From: Colimorpha sp045222295 | Lineage (GTDB): Bacteria; Bacteroidota; Bacteroidia; Bacteroidales; P3 | Assembly (NCBI GenBank): GCA_045222295.1 | Contig: JBGUXP010000011.1 | Coordinates: forward strand, 74,187-138,186 | DNA length: 64,000 bases | Direction: 5' to 3' | Shown here: positions 24,960 through 34,140 of the stretch, in pieces | Position numbering within the stretch: the stretch's first letter is position 1 | Layout of the letters: each line of letters opens with the position of its first letter | Position numbers and translations under genes: made by a program | Notes under the pieces: generated by a model | The model's database searches: none | The model's input: the letters and a program-made list of their open reading frames with translations, nothing else | Told to the model about the DNA's origin: nothing

Positions 24960-25748
24960 TTATTCGCTCCTGCGAACACTCTTGTATCCGCTCATCAGGC
25001 CCGTTGTGGCGCTGCCGATGAAAGCCAGAATCTGCTTGCCCTCATCAGTATTGCCATATTTCTCCTTCACCTGTTCCACGGCGTCAGTGACATTCAAGCC
25101 CTTGACAAATATGTAGCGATAGATATCGCTGATGCGATTGATGCTCTCCTGCGAGAAACCACGGCGCTGGAGGCCAAGGCTGTTGACACCACAATACTGG
25201 ATGGGATAGCGGGCAGCCTTTACATAGGGCGGGATATCCTTGTCAATCAAAGCACCTCCTTGGGTGATGACGTGAGAACCGATATGGATAAACTGCAGGC
25301 AGGCGGTCTTGCCACCAAGGATGACATAGTCTCCCATGATGATGTGACCTGCCAAAGTAGCATTGTTGGCCAGCACACAATTGTCGCCCACCACACAGTC
25401 GTGAGCCACATGCACATAGGCCATCAACAGGTTGTTGTTTCCGATAACGGTCTTACCGCTGGCAGCGGTGCCACGGTGGATGGTGCAGCACTCACGGATG
25501 CTGTTATTGTCACCTATCTCAACGGTGGAGTATTCGCCTGCAAACTTCAAGTCCTGTGGGACTGCGGCGATGACAGCACCAGGGAAAATTTTACAGTTCT
25601 TGCCGATGCGGGCGCCGGGGAAGATGGTCACATTGGGACCAATCCAAGTTCCGTCGCCAATCTCCACGTCCTCATAGATGGTGGTGAAATTCGAAATCTT
25701 TACGTTCTGGCCAATTTTGGCATCAGGATGAAGGTCGTATAAAGTCAT
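24960..25748 (-). CDS. lpxA: Acyl-ACP:UDP-N-acetylglucosamine O-acyltransferase
   Basis: LpxA carries out the first step of lipid A synthesis. The 262-residue protein is a left-handed beta-helix of hexapeptide repeats (IGDGTWIGPNVTIFPGARIG, IGNNNLLMAYVHVAHDCVVG, in pieces), with catalytic His in YVHVAHDC, GGKTACLQFIHIGSH and the C-terminal helical region (INRISDIYRYIFVKGLN). Length matches E. coli LpxA (262). It lies 6 bp after lpxC in one transcription unit. Confidence 0.95.
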   Translation of the reverse strand: MTLYDLHPDAKIGQNVKISNFTTIYEDVEIGDGTWIGPNVTIFPGARIGKNCKIFPGAVIAAVPQDLKFAGEYSTVEIGDNNSIRECCTIHRGTAASGKTVIGNNNLLMAYVHVAHDCVVGDNCVLANNATLAGHIIMGDYVILGGKTACLQFIHIGSHVITQGGALIDKDIPPYVKAARYPIQYCGVNSLGLQRRGFSQESINRISDIYRYIFVKGLNVTDAVEQVKEKYGNTDEGKQILAFIGSATTGLMSGYKSVRRSE

Positions 25749-25754
25749 TATATA

Positions 25755-26693
25755 TTATTTGTTTGTTTCTTGATTGGGATGTTCTTTCATGTAGTCCATC
25801 AGAAAGCAGGCGAAGGCGTTGTTGGCCTTGTGGCCCGGCTTGTAGATGGAGAAGTGTGCGTTGAGCATACATCCTGCCAACCTCACGTCACCCACGAAGT
25901 CGAGCAGCTTGTGGCGTGCCGGCTCATTTGGGTAATAGGGGTTGGTGGTATTGAGCACACCGTCGTGTACCTTGAAGTTGTTGATGTCCTTGTTGAAGAT
26001 TTTGCCGAGGCGTTTGAGTTGCCGGGGTTTGAGTTCCTCATTGACATAGACGAGGGCATTGTCGAGGCTACCGCCTTTGATGAGGTTGAAGCGTAAAAGA
26101 GGCTCAATCTCATGGAGGAAAACAAAAGTGCGGCAAGGAGCAATACCCGCAGGATACTCCGAGAGGTCATTCATATCGGCCTCCTGACGACCGATGACAC
26201 TGTTAGGAAAGTCTATCTCGCAATGTACCGAGAAGTGGTCGCAAGGCTCGAGGTCAAAGACCGACCCTGTGGATTTGTACTCGAAATGCAGGGGTTCCGT
26301 GAAGGTGTAGTATTTGCGTGGCGCAGCCATGGTGCGCACCCCTACACGAGCCAACTCAAGCATCCAAGGACGCGACGAGCCATCGATGATAGGCACCTCA
26401 CCGCCGTCGAGTTCCACCAGTGCATTGTCGATGCGCATGCCGTGCAATGCCGACATCAGGTGTTCGATAGTGGCTATCGACTGGCGTCCAGTTCCCAACG
26501 TCGTGCCACGCGAAGTGGTGCCCACATTAGTTGCCAACGCCTGCTGGGTGATAATATTGGTACGGTCGGTACGACGGAAGGCAATGCCGAAATCCTCAAA
26601 GGCGGGCTTCACCGTCACCGTTACCGTGCGACCGGTATGCAGACCAGGGCCTGTCACTCGAAATTCTTTCTGTATGGTTGTTTGGTTATCCAT
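25755..26693 (-). CDS. lpxC: UDP-3-O-acyl-N-acetylglucosamine deacetylase, stand-alone
   Basis: LpxC is the zinc-dependent committed step of lipid A synthesis. Zinc and catalytic residues are visible: IEHLMSALHG (His), the ARHKLLDFVGDV block (His and Asp), and KPGHKANNAFA (catalytic His); SVIGRQEADM lies in the middle. At 312 residues it contains only LpxC. In many Bacteroidota the gene is an LpxC-FabZ fusion of about 460 residues; here no FabZ domain follows, since lpxA begins 6 bp later in the same direction. lpxD is also not adjacent. Confidence 0.95.
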   Translation of the reverse strand: MDNQTTIQKEFRVTGPGLHTGRTVTVTVKPAFEDFGIAFRRTDRTNIITQQALATNVGTTSRGTTLGTGRQSIATIEHLMSALHGMRIDNALVELDGGEVPIIDGSSRPWMLELARVGVRTMAAPRKYYTFTEPLHFEYKSTGSVFDLEPCDHFSVHCEIDFPNSVIGRQEADMNDLSEYPAGIAPCRTFVFLHEIEPLLRFNLIKGGSLDNALVYVNEELKPRQLKRLGKIFNKDINNFKVHDGVLNTTNPYYPNEPARHKLLDFVGDVRLAGCMLNAHFSIYKPGHKANNAFACFLMDYMKEHPNQETNK

Positions 26694-26704
26694 TCAAAAC
26701 AGGT

Positions 26705-28294
26705 TTATTGTGCGGGTATGAATCGGAGCGACTCCATGCGGAACAACTGAGGGGTGTCGTTCTCCAGCCCTGCTTGACGGCGACTGAAATGCAACGGGTG
26801 CACCAACGTCGGCATCGTGCTAATGGGCTGGTTCCAGAACTCGCTGTTGCGACGGTTCAAACCACTGATAATATACATAGTCAAGTCATAGCCGGTAGCC
26901 GCCAACGGCGACGTGGGTTCCGAACCATAGTTATTGCGGAACGACTTGAGAAACTCCACATGAACCACATTGGTCATATCCCACGAGGAGGAGAATGTGT
27001 GGTAGCCCAAGAGCTGCAGTTGTGAGAAATCGACATCGTTATAGTCACGGGTCCAGTCACTGATAGTGTAGAGCGTGGGGCTGTCGCTCTTGAAGGCCGA
27101 CAAGCGGTTGAGCAGGTTGCTCACGTAGACACGCATCTGATCCACCTTATGGTCATAGATACTCAACACGTTGCAGCCCGGAGTTGCCTTGAGAGTGGAG
27201 GTAAGCTTGCCACTTTGGCTCCAGTTGAAGAGGGTGTACTTAATGTCGCCGCGCTCGGTCAACTGGCGTTTCAGCTCGTCGAGCACAGGTTTCTCAGCCG
27301 AAGTACTAGCTCCATGAATGATATAAAGATGTCCTTCGGGACGCTCGGCCTTCATATTGTCCAGCATCACGCGAACCTGGCTCTCCAGCGACGGCTGAAT
27401 CTTCACCATGTATCCGTTCTCTGCGCAAATCTCGCTACGGGTGGCCATGGGGTTGACAATATAGATTCCTGCCTGACGCGCCAACTCGGCAGCCTTGTCA
27501 AAGGCGTCACGGAAAAGCAGCGCCACCACAAAGTCGCTCTGTGCCACGTTGTGCGAGGCAAAGGCCGACTCGACGGCAGCGACAGTGTTGGTCGACACAT
27601 CAACAACATTAAGTTCCACACTGATGCCTTTAGCAGCAAGCTCATCAAGAGCCATACGGATGCCCTCATAAAACTCGATAAACTCGAACTGGCGGTAGCT
27701 CTTCTTGCCTCGTTGCTCCACGTCGAACTTGGTCGTCGAGACGTCCTCCATCTGGTCCAAATGCAGCGGCATCATCACCGCCATGCGTATCACCTTGCCG
27801 GTTTTCTTCACTTGAGGCTGCGCCTTCTGACTGCTCTGACCACTCCGATTATTCTGAGTATTCCGGGCACTCTGACCAGTCTGGGAATTCTTTGTTGCCG
27901 GTGTATTCGGCGAACTCGTCTCAAGGTCGTCGGAGAACTGACCCCTGGCTGGCAACCACACGGTGTCGCCAGGGTGCAGGAAGTGGATATCCACATGTGT
28001 TACTGCATCGTAGCTCTCCACTTTGTAAGCCTTCGAGATGGAATAGACCGTCTGTCCCTTCTCCACGATGTGCACGTAGTATTTGCGCCCGTGCATCATC
28101 TGCGTCTCATGGCTAATATTCACCGGTGTGGTTCCCGGCTTTTGCGATGCCGCTGGGGGCATCGCAAAAAACAAAACATAAAAAATAAAAACTAAAATCA
28201 AAGGCAGTCTGCCGACCGCTGAGGAATGCCTTACATGGTTGATGAGGCTCCACTGACCGTCAACCAGAGACTGTTGTATGAAATATTTTCTCAT
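26705..28294 (-). CDS. LysM plus periplasmic-binding-fold protein
   Basis: 529 residues with an N-terminal hydrophobic signal (LPLILVFIFYVLFFAMP). One LysM domain (YYVHIVEKGQTVYSISKAY ... LHPGDTVWLP, about residues 72-115) should bind peptidoglycan. A long type-1 periplasmic-binding domain follows (IRMAVMMPLHLDQM, FYEGIRMALDELAAKG, FVVALLFRDAFDKAAELA). Such proteins are annotated as amino-acid ABC substrate-binding proteins but have no permease beside them, so a receptor or scaffold role is equally likely. The linker SQTGQSARNTQNNRSGQS is encoded by a 9-bp repeat. Downstream of guaA on the same strand. Confidence 0.82.
   Translation of the reverse strand: MRKYFIQQSLVDGQWSLINHVRHSSAVGRLPLILVFIFYVLFFAMPPAASQKPGTTPVNISHETQMMHGRKYYVHIVEKGQTVYSISKAYKVESYDAVTHVDIHFLHPGDTVWLPARGQFSDDLETSSPNTPATKNSQTGQSARNTQNNRSGQSSQKAQPQVKKTGKVIRMAVMMPLHLDQMEDVSTTKFDVEQRGKKSYRQFEFIEFYEGIRMALDELAAKGISVELNVVDVSTNTVAAVESAFASHNVAQSDFVVALLFRDAFDKAAELARQAGIYIVNPMATRSEICAENGYMVKIQPSLESQVRVMLDNMKAERPEGHLYIIHGASTSAEKPVLDELKRQLTERGDIKYTLFNWSQSGKLTSTLKATPGCNVLSIYDHKVDQMRVYVSNLLNRLSAFKSDSPTLYTISDWTRDYNDVDFSQLQLLGYHTFSSSWDMTNVVHVEFLKSFRNNYGSEPTSPLAATGYDLTMYIISGLNRRNSEFWNQPISTMPTLVHPLHFSRRQAGLENDTPQLFRMESLRFIPAQ
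27826..27888. repeat. Seven-unit 9-bp repeat inside the LysM gene
   Basis: Plus-strand units TCTGACTGC, TCTGACCAC, TCCGATTAT, TCTGAGTAT, TCCGGGCAC, TCTGACCAG, TCTGGGAAT. Same consensus (TCyGrnnAy) as in queG but in the opposite orientation to its host gene. It encodes the linker between the LysM and binding domains. Confidence 0.85.
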
Positions 28295-28331
28295 GATGAC
28301 CTTTTTCCTCTTAGTTTTTACTTTTTTTCAA

Positions 28332-29858
28332 TTATTCCCATTCAATGGTTGCAGGGGGTTTGGAGCTGATATCGTAGCAGACTCGGTTCACACCCTTCAC
28401 GCGGTTAATAATCTCGTTCGAAATCTTCGCCATGAAGTCGTAGGGCAGATGACTCCAGTCGGCCGTCATGCCGTCAACGCTCTCCACGGCGCGAAGCGCC
28501 ACAACGCTCTCGTAGGTCCTCTCGTCACCCATCACGCCCACACTCTGCACCGGCAGCAACATAGCACCGGCCTGCCATACCTTGTCGTAGAGGCCCGCAT
28601 CGCGGAGTCCTTGAATGAAGATGTGGTCCACCTCCTGCAAGATGCGCACCTTTTCAGGCGTCACATCGCTCAAGATGCGGATAGCCAAACCAGGACCCGG
28701 GAAAGGATGACGCCCAATAAGCTCGTCCTTGATACCCAGCTGACGGCCCACTCGACGCACCTCATCCTTAAATAGGCTGCGCAGCGGCTCCACAAGCTTC
28801 AACTTCATATAGTCGGGCAGACCACCCACATTGTGATGGCTCTTGATAGTCTGACTTGGTCCCTTGACACTCGAACTCTCAATCACATCGGGATAGATAG
28901 TACCTTGACCGAGCCACTTGGCATCTGTGATAAGTTTGGCCTCGGCATCGAACACATCGATAAAGGTCTTGCCGATGCCCTTACGCTTCTTCTCGGGATC
29001 CTTCACGCCTGCCAGCACATCATAAAAACGCTGCTTGGCATCAACGCCTTTCACATTGAGTCCCATATCCTTATAGCTTTCCAACACACCCTCAAACTCA
29101 TTCTTTCTCAGCAATCCATTGTCAACGAAGATGCAGTGGAGCTGGTGACCAATGGCCTTGTTCAGCAACACAGCAGCTACCGTCGAATCTACTCCGCCAC
29201 TCAATCCTAGCACCACCTTGTCATTTCCCACCTTCTCGCGTAATTCCTTGACAGTCGTCTCGATAAAACTCGCAGGAGTCCATTCCTGATGACAACCACA
29301 GATGTCGACCACGAAATTGTGCAGCAACTGCACACCATCGGTTGAGTGGTGCACCTCTGGGTGGAACTGGATAGCATAGGTCTGCTCACCCTCAATCTGA
29401 TAGCCTGCATACTTCACGTTCTCCGTCGAGCAGATAGTCTTGTAGCCCTCAGGCAGCACCTCAATGGTGTCGCCGTGACTCATCCACACCTGGCTCCCCA
29501 TAGGCACACCCTTCATTAAGGGGTTGCTGCTGTCTATGAAGCTAAGGTTGGCACGGCCATATTCACGAATCTTACTCTGCTGCACTCGTCCACCGCCCCA
29601 CTTAGCCAAATACTGGGCACCATAGCACACCGCCAACAGCGGCAGCTTGCCCTTAATATTCGTCATGTCCGGAATCGGGGCATCGGCAGCATTGCAACTA
29701 TAGGGGCTGCCTGAAAAAACAACGCCCTTCACGTCGGCCGTGAGAACGGGAATCTTATTGAACGGGTGGATTTCGCAGTAAACATTTGCCTCGCGAATTT
29801 TACGCGCAATCAACTGAGTGTATTGAGAACCAAAGTCTAAGATGATGATGGTATCCAT
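28332..29858 (-). CDS. guaA: GMP synthase (glutamine-hydrolysing)
   Basis: GuaA aminates XMP to GMP. The 508-residue protein has the class I glutamine amidotransferase domain (LDFGSQYTQLIARKIRE, nucleophile in LLAVCYGAQY where the usual context is G-C-Y-G, His-Glu in QFHPEVHHS), the ATP-pyrophosphatase P-loop GLSGGVDSTVAAVLL and the C-terminal dimerisation domain ending ISSKPPATIEWE. Ala replaces the usual Gly just before the Cys (AVCYGAQ versus GICYGMQ), a tolerated position. A consensus promoter lies just upstream. Confidence 0.97.
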   Translation of the reverse strand: MDTIIILDFGSQYTQLIARKIREANVYCEIHPFNKIPVLTADVKGVVFSGSPYSCNAADAPIPDMTNIKGKLPLLAVCYGAQYLAKWGGGRVQQSKIREYGRANLSFIDSSNPLMKGVPMGSQVWMSHGDTIEVLPEGYKTICSTENVKYAGYQIEGEQTYAIQFHPEVHHSTDGVQLLHNFVVDICGCHQEWTPASFIETTVKELREKVGNDKVVLGLSGGVDSTVAAVLLNKAIGHQLHCIFVDNGLLRKNEFEGVLESYKDMGLNVKGVDAKQRFYDVLAGVKDPEKKRKGIGKTFIDVFDAEAKLITDAKWLGQGTIYPDVIESSSVKGPSQTIKSHHNVGGLPDYMKLKLVEPLRSLFKDEVRRVGRQLGIKDELIGRHPFPGPGLAIRILSDVTPEKVRILQEVDHIFIQGLRDAGLYDKVWQAGAMLLPVQSVGVMGDERTYESVVALRAVESVDGMTADWSHLPYDFMAKISNEIINRVKGVNRVCYDISSKPPATIEWE

Positions 29859-29880
29859 ATATTTTTATATTTTAAAAATG

Positions 29881-29911
29881 CAAAATTACAAAAGATGCCC
29901 GACATAGCAAA
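29881..29911 (-). promoter_or_regulatory. Consensus Bacteroidota promoter for guaA
   Basis: Minus-strand TTTG (29911-29908), 19-bp spacer, TAATTTTG (29888-29881): an exact TTTG-N19-TAnnTTTG match about 25 bp before the guaA start codon. Confidence 0.8.
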
Positions 29912-30194
29912 ATTTTTTTCCAACAATCAAGCTCCTCTTTCTATACTAACACCCTACCTTCGGCAAATATCAAACTCGAAATCTGCACACACCAAACACC
30001 CACAAATCCCACATAAATCAATAGCAAAGCATAAGATTATTTGAATTAAATTTTGTTAAAAATACCGCATTTAACTTCAATTAACAAAATAAATCATATC
30101 TCACTTGCAGTTTTTAATTCGATAAAAACACATTTTCAAGAATGATAAAACTTAAAGTATTATTAAAAATAATTCATATATGTCATTTTTTTCG
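29912..30194. other. Non-coding A/T-rich gap between guaA and bamD promoters
   Basis: About 280 bp of strongly A/T-rich DNA between divergent genes. I see the two promoters at its edges and no further gene, hairpin or repeat that I can support. Confidence 0.5.
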
Positions 30195-30202
30195 TATCTT
30201 TG
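30195..30202 (+). promoter_or_regulatory. -7 element immediately before bamD
   Basis: TATCTTTG followed by CA, an exact -7 match, ends only 6 bp before the bamD ATG at 30209. If transcription starts at the usual 5-8 bp downstream, the mRNA would have almost no leader. Confidence 0.7.
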
Positions 30203-30208
30203 CACGCT

Positions 30209-31012
30209 ATGAAAAATACCAAAATTACACTAAAAATCGCCACAATCTGCTTGCTGATAACAAGTTGCAACGGATACAACAAGTTACTCAACAGCAACGA
30301 TTACGATGCCAAATACGTGGCGGCGATGAAATACTACAACGAAAACAGTTTCTCGCGTGCCGCCCAGCTGTTTGAAAACCTTACCCTCTACTATCGTGGC
30401 AAAGAAAACGCCGAGAACATTGCCTGGTACTATGCCATGTCGCTCTATAAAGAGAAAGACTACTACATGGCGGGATTCCAGTTCAAGCGCTTTGCCCGCC
30501 AGTTCCCCTATAGCGACCGTCTGGAAGACGCCTGCTACTATTCGGCTTACTGCAAATACATCGATTCGCCCGAATACAACCTCGACCAGTCGCAGACCCA
30601 AGAGGCCATTGAGGAGTTTGAAAACTACGTCGAACGCTGGCCTCGCAGCACCCGCATCCCCGAGGTCAACAACTGCCTCGATGAGTTGCGCAAGAAACTG
30701 ACACGCAAAGACTATGAGATAGCTTATGGTTACTACTTCATCGAAGAATACCATGCGGCCTACGAATCGTTCAAACAGTTCCTAAACAACTATCCCGAGG
30801 CCACGATGCGGGAAGATGCCATGTACTACATGCTCGAGTCGAGCTACCGCTACGCCATCAACAGTCGCGAGGACAAGATGTATGAACGTCTGCAGCAAGT
30901 CATCAATGACTTTGACAAGTTCAGCAGCAGTTTCGGCAACTCGAAACGCCTTGCCGATGCACAGAACATTTACACCAAAACCCGCGAGGCCATGGCGAAA
31001 ATAAAAGGATAA
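30209..31012 (+). CDS. bamD: Outer-membrane assembly lipoprotein BamD
   Basis: 267 residues. Lipoprotein signal MKNTKITLKIATICLLITSC with Cys at 20, then tetratricopeptide-like helix pairs (YYNENSFSRAAQLFENLTLYYRG, FKRFARQFPYSDRLEDACYYSAYC, FIEEYHAAYESFKQFLNNYPE, in pieces) as in BamD/YfiO. It supports BamA in folding outer-membrane barrels. The ATG at 30209 is chosen because it gives a correct lipoprotein signal; the -7 promoter box lies directly before it. The order bamD, RNA polymerase omega, coaBC is one I know from Bacteroidota. Confidence 0.93.
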   Translation: MKNTKITLKIATICLLITSCNGYNKLLNSNDYDAKYVAAMKYYNENSFSRAAQLFENLTLYYRGKENAENIAWYYAMSLYKEKDYYMAGFQFKRFARQFPYSDRLEDACYYSAYCKYIDSPEYNLDQSQTQEAIEEFENYVERWPRSTRIPEVNNCLDELRKKLTRKDYEIAYGYYFIEEYHAAYESFKQFLNNYPEATMREDAMYYMLESSYRYAINSREDKMYERLQQVINDFDKFSSSFGNSKRLADAQNIYTKTREAMAKIKG

Positions 31013-31040
31013 GTTAATAAAACAAAAAACAGCATAAAAA

Positions 31041-31418
31041 ATGGAAGAGAAAAAGAAGAAAGTGGTGAACACCACCATTACGCGCAACACCGCCGATTTC
31101 AGCAACATGACCGAAAACATCTACGAGACTGTCGCCGTGCTCACCAAACGTGCCAACCAGATTGCCGCCGAGGAAAAACGAGAGTTGCACAACAAGATTG
31201 ACGACTTCAAGTCGAGCAATGACACCATCGACGAGATGTACGAGAACCGTGAGCAGATTGAAATTGTGCGCCGCTACGAGCTGCAGCCCAAACCCACACT
31301 CGAGGCCACCGAAGAGTACCTCGAAGGCCAAATATTCTATCGTAACCCCGCCAAGGAGAGTGCCGCCGAGAAACAGATTGAGGCCCTCGACGAAGAAATC
31401 AAGAAAGTCGAAGCTTAA
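31041..31418 (+). CDS. rpoZ: DNA-directed RNA polymerase omega subunit (Bacteroidota type)
   Basis: 125 residues, mostly helical: NIYETVAVLTKRANQIAAEEK (in part) matches the omega core helix that wraps the beta' C-terminus, extended by a charged tail (NREQIEIVRRYELQPKPTLEATEEYLEGQIFYR region). Bacteroidota omega is divergent and often annotated hypothetical. Its place between bamD and coaBC supports the call. Confidence 0.85.
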   Translation: MEEKKKKVVNTTITRNTADFSNMTENIYETVAVLTKRANQIAAEEKRELHNKIDDFKSSNDTIDEMYENREQIEIVRRYELQPKPTLEATEEYLEGQIFYRNPAKESAAEKQIEALDEEIKKVEA

Positions 31419-31442
31419 CACCATTGCCCAAGCAGAAAAGCC

Positions 31443-32603
31443 ATGAAGATTGTTGTTGGCATCACCGGCGGCATCGCCGCTTACAAGAGCCCCGAATTGG
31501 TACGTCTGCTGAAAAAGGCAGGCCATGAAGTGCGTTGCGCTGTTACGAAGCATGCCTTGGAGTTCGTCACCCGCACCACACTCGAGACCGTCAGCAACAA
31601 CCCTCTCTACAGCGACCTCTTCACCTCTGGTGGCACCGAGCATATCTCCCTCAAAGACTGGGGCGATATGCTCATTGTAGCTCCCGCCACGGCCAACATC
31701 ATCGGCAAGGTAGCAAACGGAATCGCCGACGATTCCCTGAGCACCTTACTGCTAGCCTTCTCCCAAAAGCCTGTCATCATGGCACCGGCCATGAACTGCG
31801 AGATGTGGGCACATCCCGCCGTGCAACGGAACATCGAAGTCTTGAAATCGTGGGGCATCCGCATGGTGGGGCCCACGGAAGGGGAACTCGCTTGCGGAGT
31901 CACCGGCATGGGTCGCATGAGCGAACCGGCCGACATCATGGCGGCCATCACAACTCCATCGGCCGTGCTAGGCCAATGGTTAGTGACAGCAGGGCCGACC
32001 TACGAGCGTATCGACAGTGTGCGCTTCATAGGCAACTACTCGTCGGGGAAAATGGGATTTGCACTGGCAGGAGCGTTGGCCGATGCCGGCGCTGAAGTGG
32101 AACTCGTCACAGGTCCCACTCACCTTGCCATCAACAATCCTCACATCCATGTCACCCGCGTGGAAAGTGCCCGCGAGATGTACAACGCCGCCACCAAGAC
32201 CTTCCCCCTCTGCAAGGGAGCCATCCTCTCTGCCGCCGTGGCCGACTACCGCCCCGCGGAGTGCGCCGACCACAAGCTCAAGAAGCACGGCAACGAGGGC
32301 ATAAGCCTCGACCTAGTGCAGAATCCCGACATTCTGGCCACCCTCGGCAGCATGAAACAGGAAGGACAGACCCTTGTGGGTTTTGCCCTCGAGACCGACA
32401 ACGAAGAAGCCAACGCACAAAGCAAGCTGCATCGCAAAAACCTCGACTACATAGTCCTCAACTCACTGCGCGAAAAGGGGGCCGGCTTCGGCGTCGACAC
32501 CAACAAGGTGACCATTCTCTCCGCCGACGGAAGTCGCAAAGACAGCCCACTGCTCTCAAAGAGAGAGGTGGCCAACTTGATTGTAAAGACTATTATAAAA
32601 TGA
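31443..32603 (+). CDS. coaBC: Bifunctional phosphopantothenoylcysteine decarboxylase/synthase
   Basis: Two steps of coenzyme A synthesis in one protein of 386 residues. The N-terminal FMN-dependent decarboxylase (CoaC) has GITGGIAAYKSPELVR, VAPATANIIGKVANGIADD and the PAMNCEMW motif with the substrate-binding Asn. The C-terminal CTP-dependent synthetase (CoaB) has TAGPTYERIDSVRFIGNYSSGKMG (in pieces) and the KLKK motif in DHKLKKHGNEG. The stop overlaps the start of the transglycosylase (ATGA at 32600). Confidence 0.96.
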   Translation: MKIVVGITGGIAAYKSPELVRLLKKAGHEVRCAVTKHALEFVTRTTLETVSNNPLYSDLFTSGGTEHISLKDWGDMLIVAPATANIIGKVANGIADDSLSTLLLAFSQKPVIMAPAMNCEMWAHPAVQRNIEVLKSWGIRMVGPTEGELACGVTGMGRMSEPADIMAAITTPSAVLGQWLVTAGPTYERIDSVRFIGNYSSGKMGFALAGALADAGAEVELVTGPTHLAINNPHIHVTRVESAREMYNAATKTFPLCKGAILSAAVADYRPAECADHKLKKHGNEGISLDLVQNPDILATLGSMKQEGQTLVGFALETDNEEANAQSKLHRKNLDYIVLNSLREKGAGFGVDTNKVTILSADGSRKDSPLLSKREVANLIVKTIIK

Positions 32604-33580
32604 AAAAGCTAAGCATCATAGCCATCATACTGGCCTCTTTGGCTATCGCCGGTGAGGCCTTTATTTTTGCCACCCGCAAGGACAAAAACGAAGAAGATGC
32701 ACTCCACACCCGTGCCATCCGCGCCAACTACCGCATCTATGCCCCTCCCATTCCCGACACACTCTATTTCTGTAATGAGCGGGTGCCACTGAACCTGTGG
32801 TATGTCCGCGAAGGGCTGGACCGCGAGTTGGTCAGCAACATGTACTATCAAAGCAGCACCCTCTTCAACATTAAGCGCGCCACACGCGTTTTCCCCGTCA
32901 TCGAGCGCATCCTTAAGGAAGAACGCGTCCCCGAAGACATGAAGTACCTCTGCGTCATCGAGAGCGGCCTGCAGAACGTCACCTCCCCTGCCGGTGCTGG
33001 CGGTTACTGGCAGTTCATGAAAGCTACTGGACAAAAATACGGGTTGGAAATCAGCGACGAGATAGACATGCGCAACAACCTGGAGGCCGCCACACATGCC
33101 GCATGCCGCTATCTCAAGTCACTCAAGGCCCGTTTCGGCGGCTGGACCGAAGCAGCAGCAGCTTACAACTGTGGAGAGAACGGCCTCGAAAAGCGACTGA
33201 ACAACCAACAACAAAGTAGTTACTACGAACTGTTTCTCAACAAGGAGACCCAGCGCTATGTCTACCGCATCCTGGCCCTCAAACTTATCATGCTGCACCC
33301 CCAGGATTATGGCTACTCTGTACGCCGCTGCGATACCTACCCTGAGTTGCCCTACGAGGAAGTGGATCTCTGTGGCAAGGATGTCGATCTCGTGCAGTTT
33401 GCCGTCGACAACGGCACCAGCTATAAAATGCTGCGCACCTACAATCCCTGGATTACCACCGACAAACTGAAAAACAAAGCGGGCAATACCTACAAGGTAC
33501 ACATCCCCTCCAAGAAAGGCACAGAATACAACACCATTGTCAAAGGCAAACACGACACGACAGTAATAGAGGGAATATAG
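32600..33580 (+). CDS. Lytic transglycosylase
   Basis: 326 residues. N-terminal signal anchor (LSIIAIILASLAIAGEAFIF), then an SLT-type domain: YLCVIESGLQNVTSPAGAGG holds the catalytic Glu in the ES motif, followed by GYWQFMKATGQKYGL and AAAAYNCGENGLEKRL, as in MltD-type enzymes. The C-terminal part (YKMLRTYNPWITTDKLKNKAGNTYKVHIP, in part) looks like a degenerate LysM-like region. It cleaves the glycan strand of peptidoglycan, forming 1,6-anhydroMurNAc. Its start overlaps the coaBC stop; a shadow frame extends upstream into coaBC. Confidence 0.88.
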   Translation: MKKLSIIAIILASLAIAGEAFIFATRKDKNEEDALHTRAIRANYRIYAPPIPDTLYFCNERVPLNLWYVREGLDRELVSNMYYQSSTLFNIKRATRVFPVIERILKEERVPEDMKYLCVIESGLQNVTSPAGAGGYWQFMKATGQKYGLEISDEIDMRNNLEAATHAACRYLKSLKARFGGWTEAAAAYNCGENGLEKRLNNQQQSSYYELFLNKETQRYVYRILALKLIMLHPQDYGYSVRRCDTYPELPYEEVDLCGKDVDLVQFAVDNGTSYKMLRTYNPWITTDKLKNKAGNTYKVHIPSKKGTEYNTIVKGKHDTTVIEGI

Positions 33581-33586
33581 TTTTTT

Positions 33587-33617
33587 TTTGCCAATTGAAG
33601 TTTTTTATGTAATTTTG
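33587..33617 (+). promoter_or_regulatory. Consensus promoter for the 33641 lipoprotein
   Basis: TTTG (33587-33590), 19-bp spacer, TAATTTTG (33610-33617): exact match to TTTG-N19-TAnnTTTG, 23 bp before the start codon, so the leader is very short. Confidence 0.85.
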
Positions 33618-33640
33618 CATCCACAAAAAAACACTACAAA

Positions 33641-34099
33641 ATGAGAAAGCTAAAAGTATTTGCAGCAATGCTCTGCATCGTAGCATTAGGACTGGCAACA
33701 GCCTGTTCGAAAGAGGAGAAGGAAAACGCCTCTATTATCGGCAAATGGAGAAGCATATACTGTTTGGTTGAGAATTACGACTACTGGAAAGCCGGTACAA
33801 CCATGAAAATTGATACAAATATTTATTACGACGATAACAAAATAGGTAAATCATGGGAATTCACGGCTGACGGATATCTCAAGAGAGAAGGAGAACAAAA
33901 GCTAAAATACGCTGTTATTGGAGACAACCTGGTACTCAGACGTAACGATGCCCAGGAGAATATCGTAGGTTCAATGAAAATAATGGAAATTCACGAAGAG
34001 TGGATAAAATTGTTCAGCGTATCTGACAACAGAGGTGATGATGGACAAGGAACACACAAAGAAGAAACCCTCGTGTTATCCAAAGCATTGGTACAATAA
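33641..34099 (+). CDS. Lipocalin-like lipoprotein
   Basis: 152 residues. Lipoprotein signal VFAAMLCIVALGLATAC (Cys at about 22) followed by SKEEKEN, an acidic stretch that fits surface export. The mature part starts IIGKWRSIY, the usual opening of lipocalin-like Bacteroidota lipoproteins, and continues with beta-strand-like segments (KSWEFTADGYLKREG, YAVIGDNLVLRR). Ligand unknown. It is transcribed from its own consensus promoter. Confidence 0.7.
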   Translation: MRKLKVFAAMLCIVALGLATACSKEEKENASIIGKWRSIYCLVENYDYWKAGTTMKIDTNIYYDDNKIGKSWEFTADGYLKREGEQKLKYAVIGDNLVLRRNDAQENIVGSMKIMEIHEEWIKLFSVSDNRGDDGQGTHKEETLVLSKALVQ

Positions 34100-34140
34100 T
34101 CAACCGGTGCTGGCAGCACCCTAGACCATCGACCATCACG

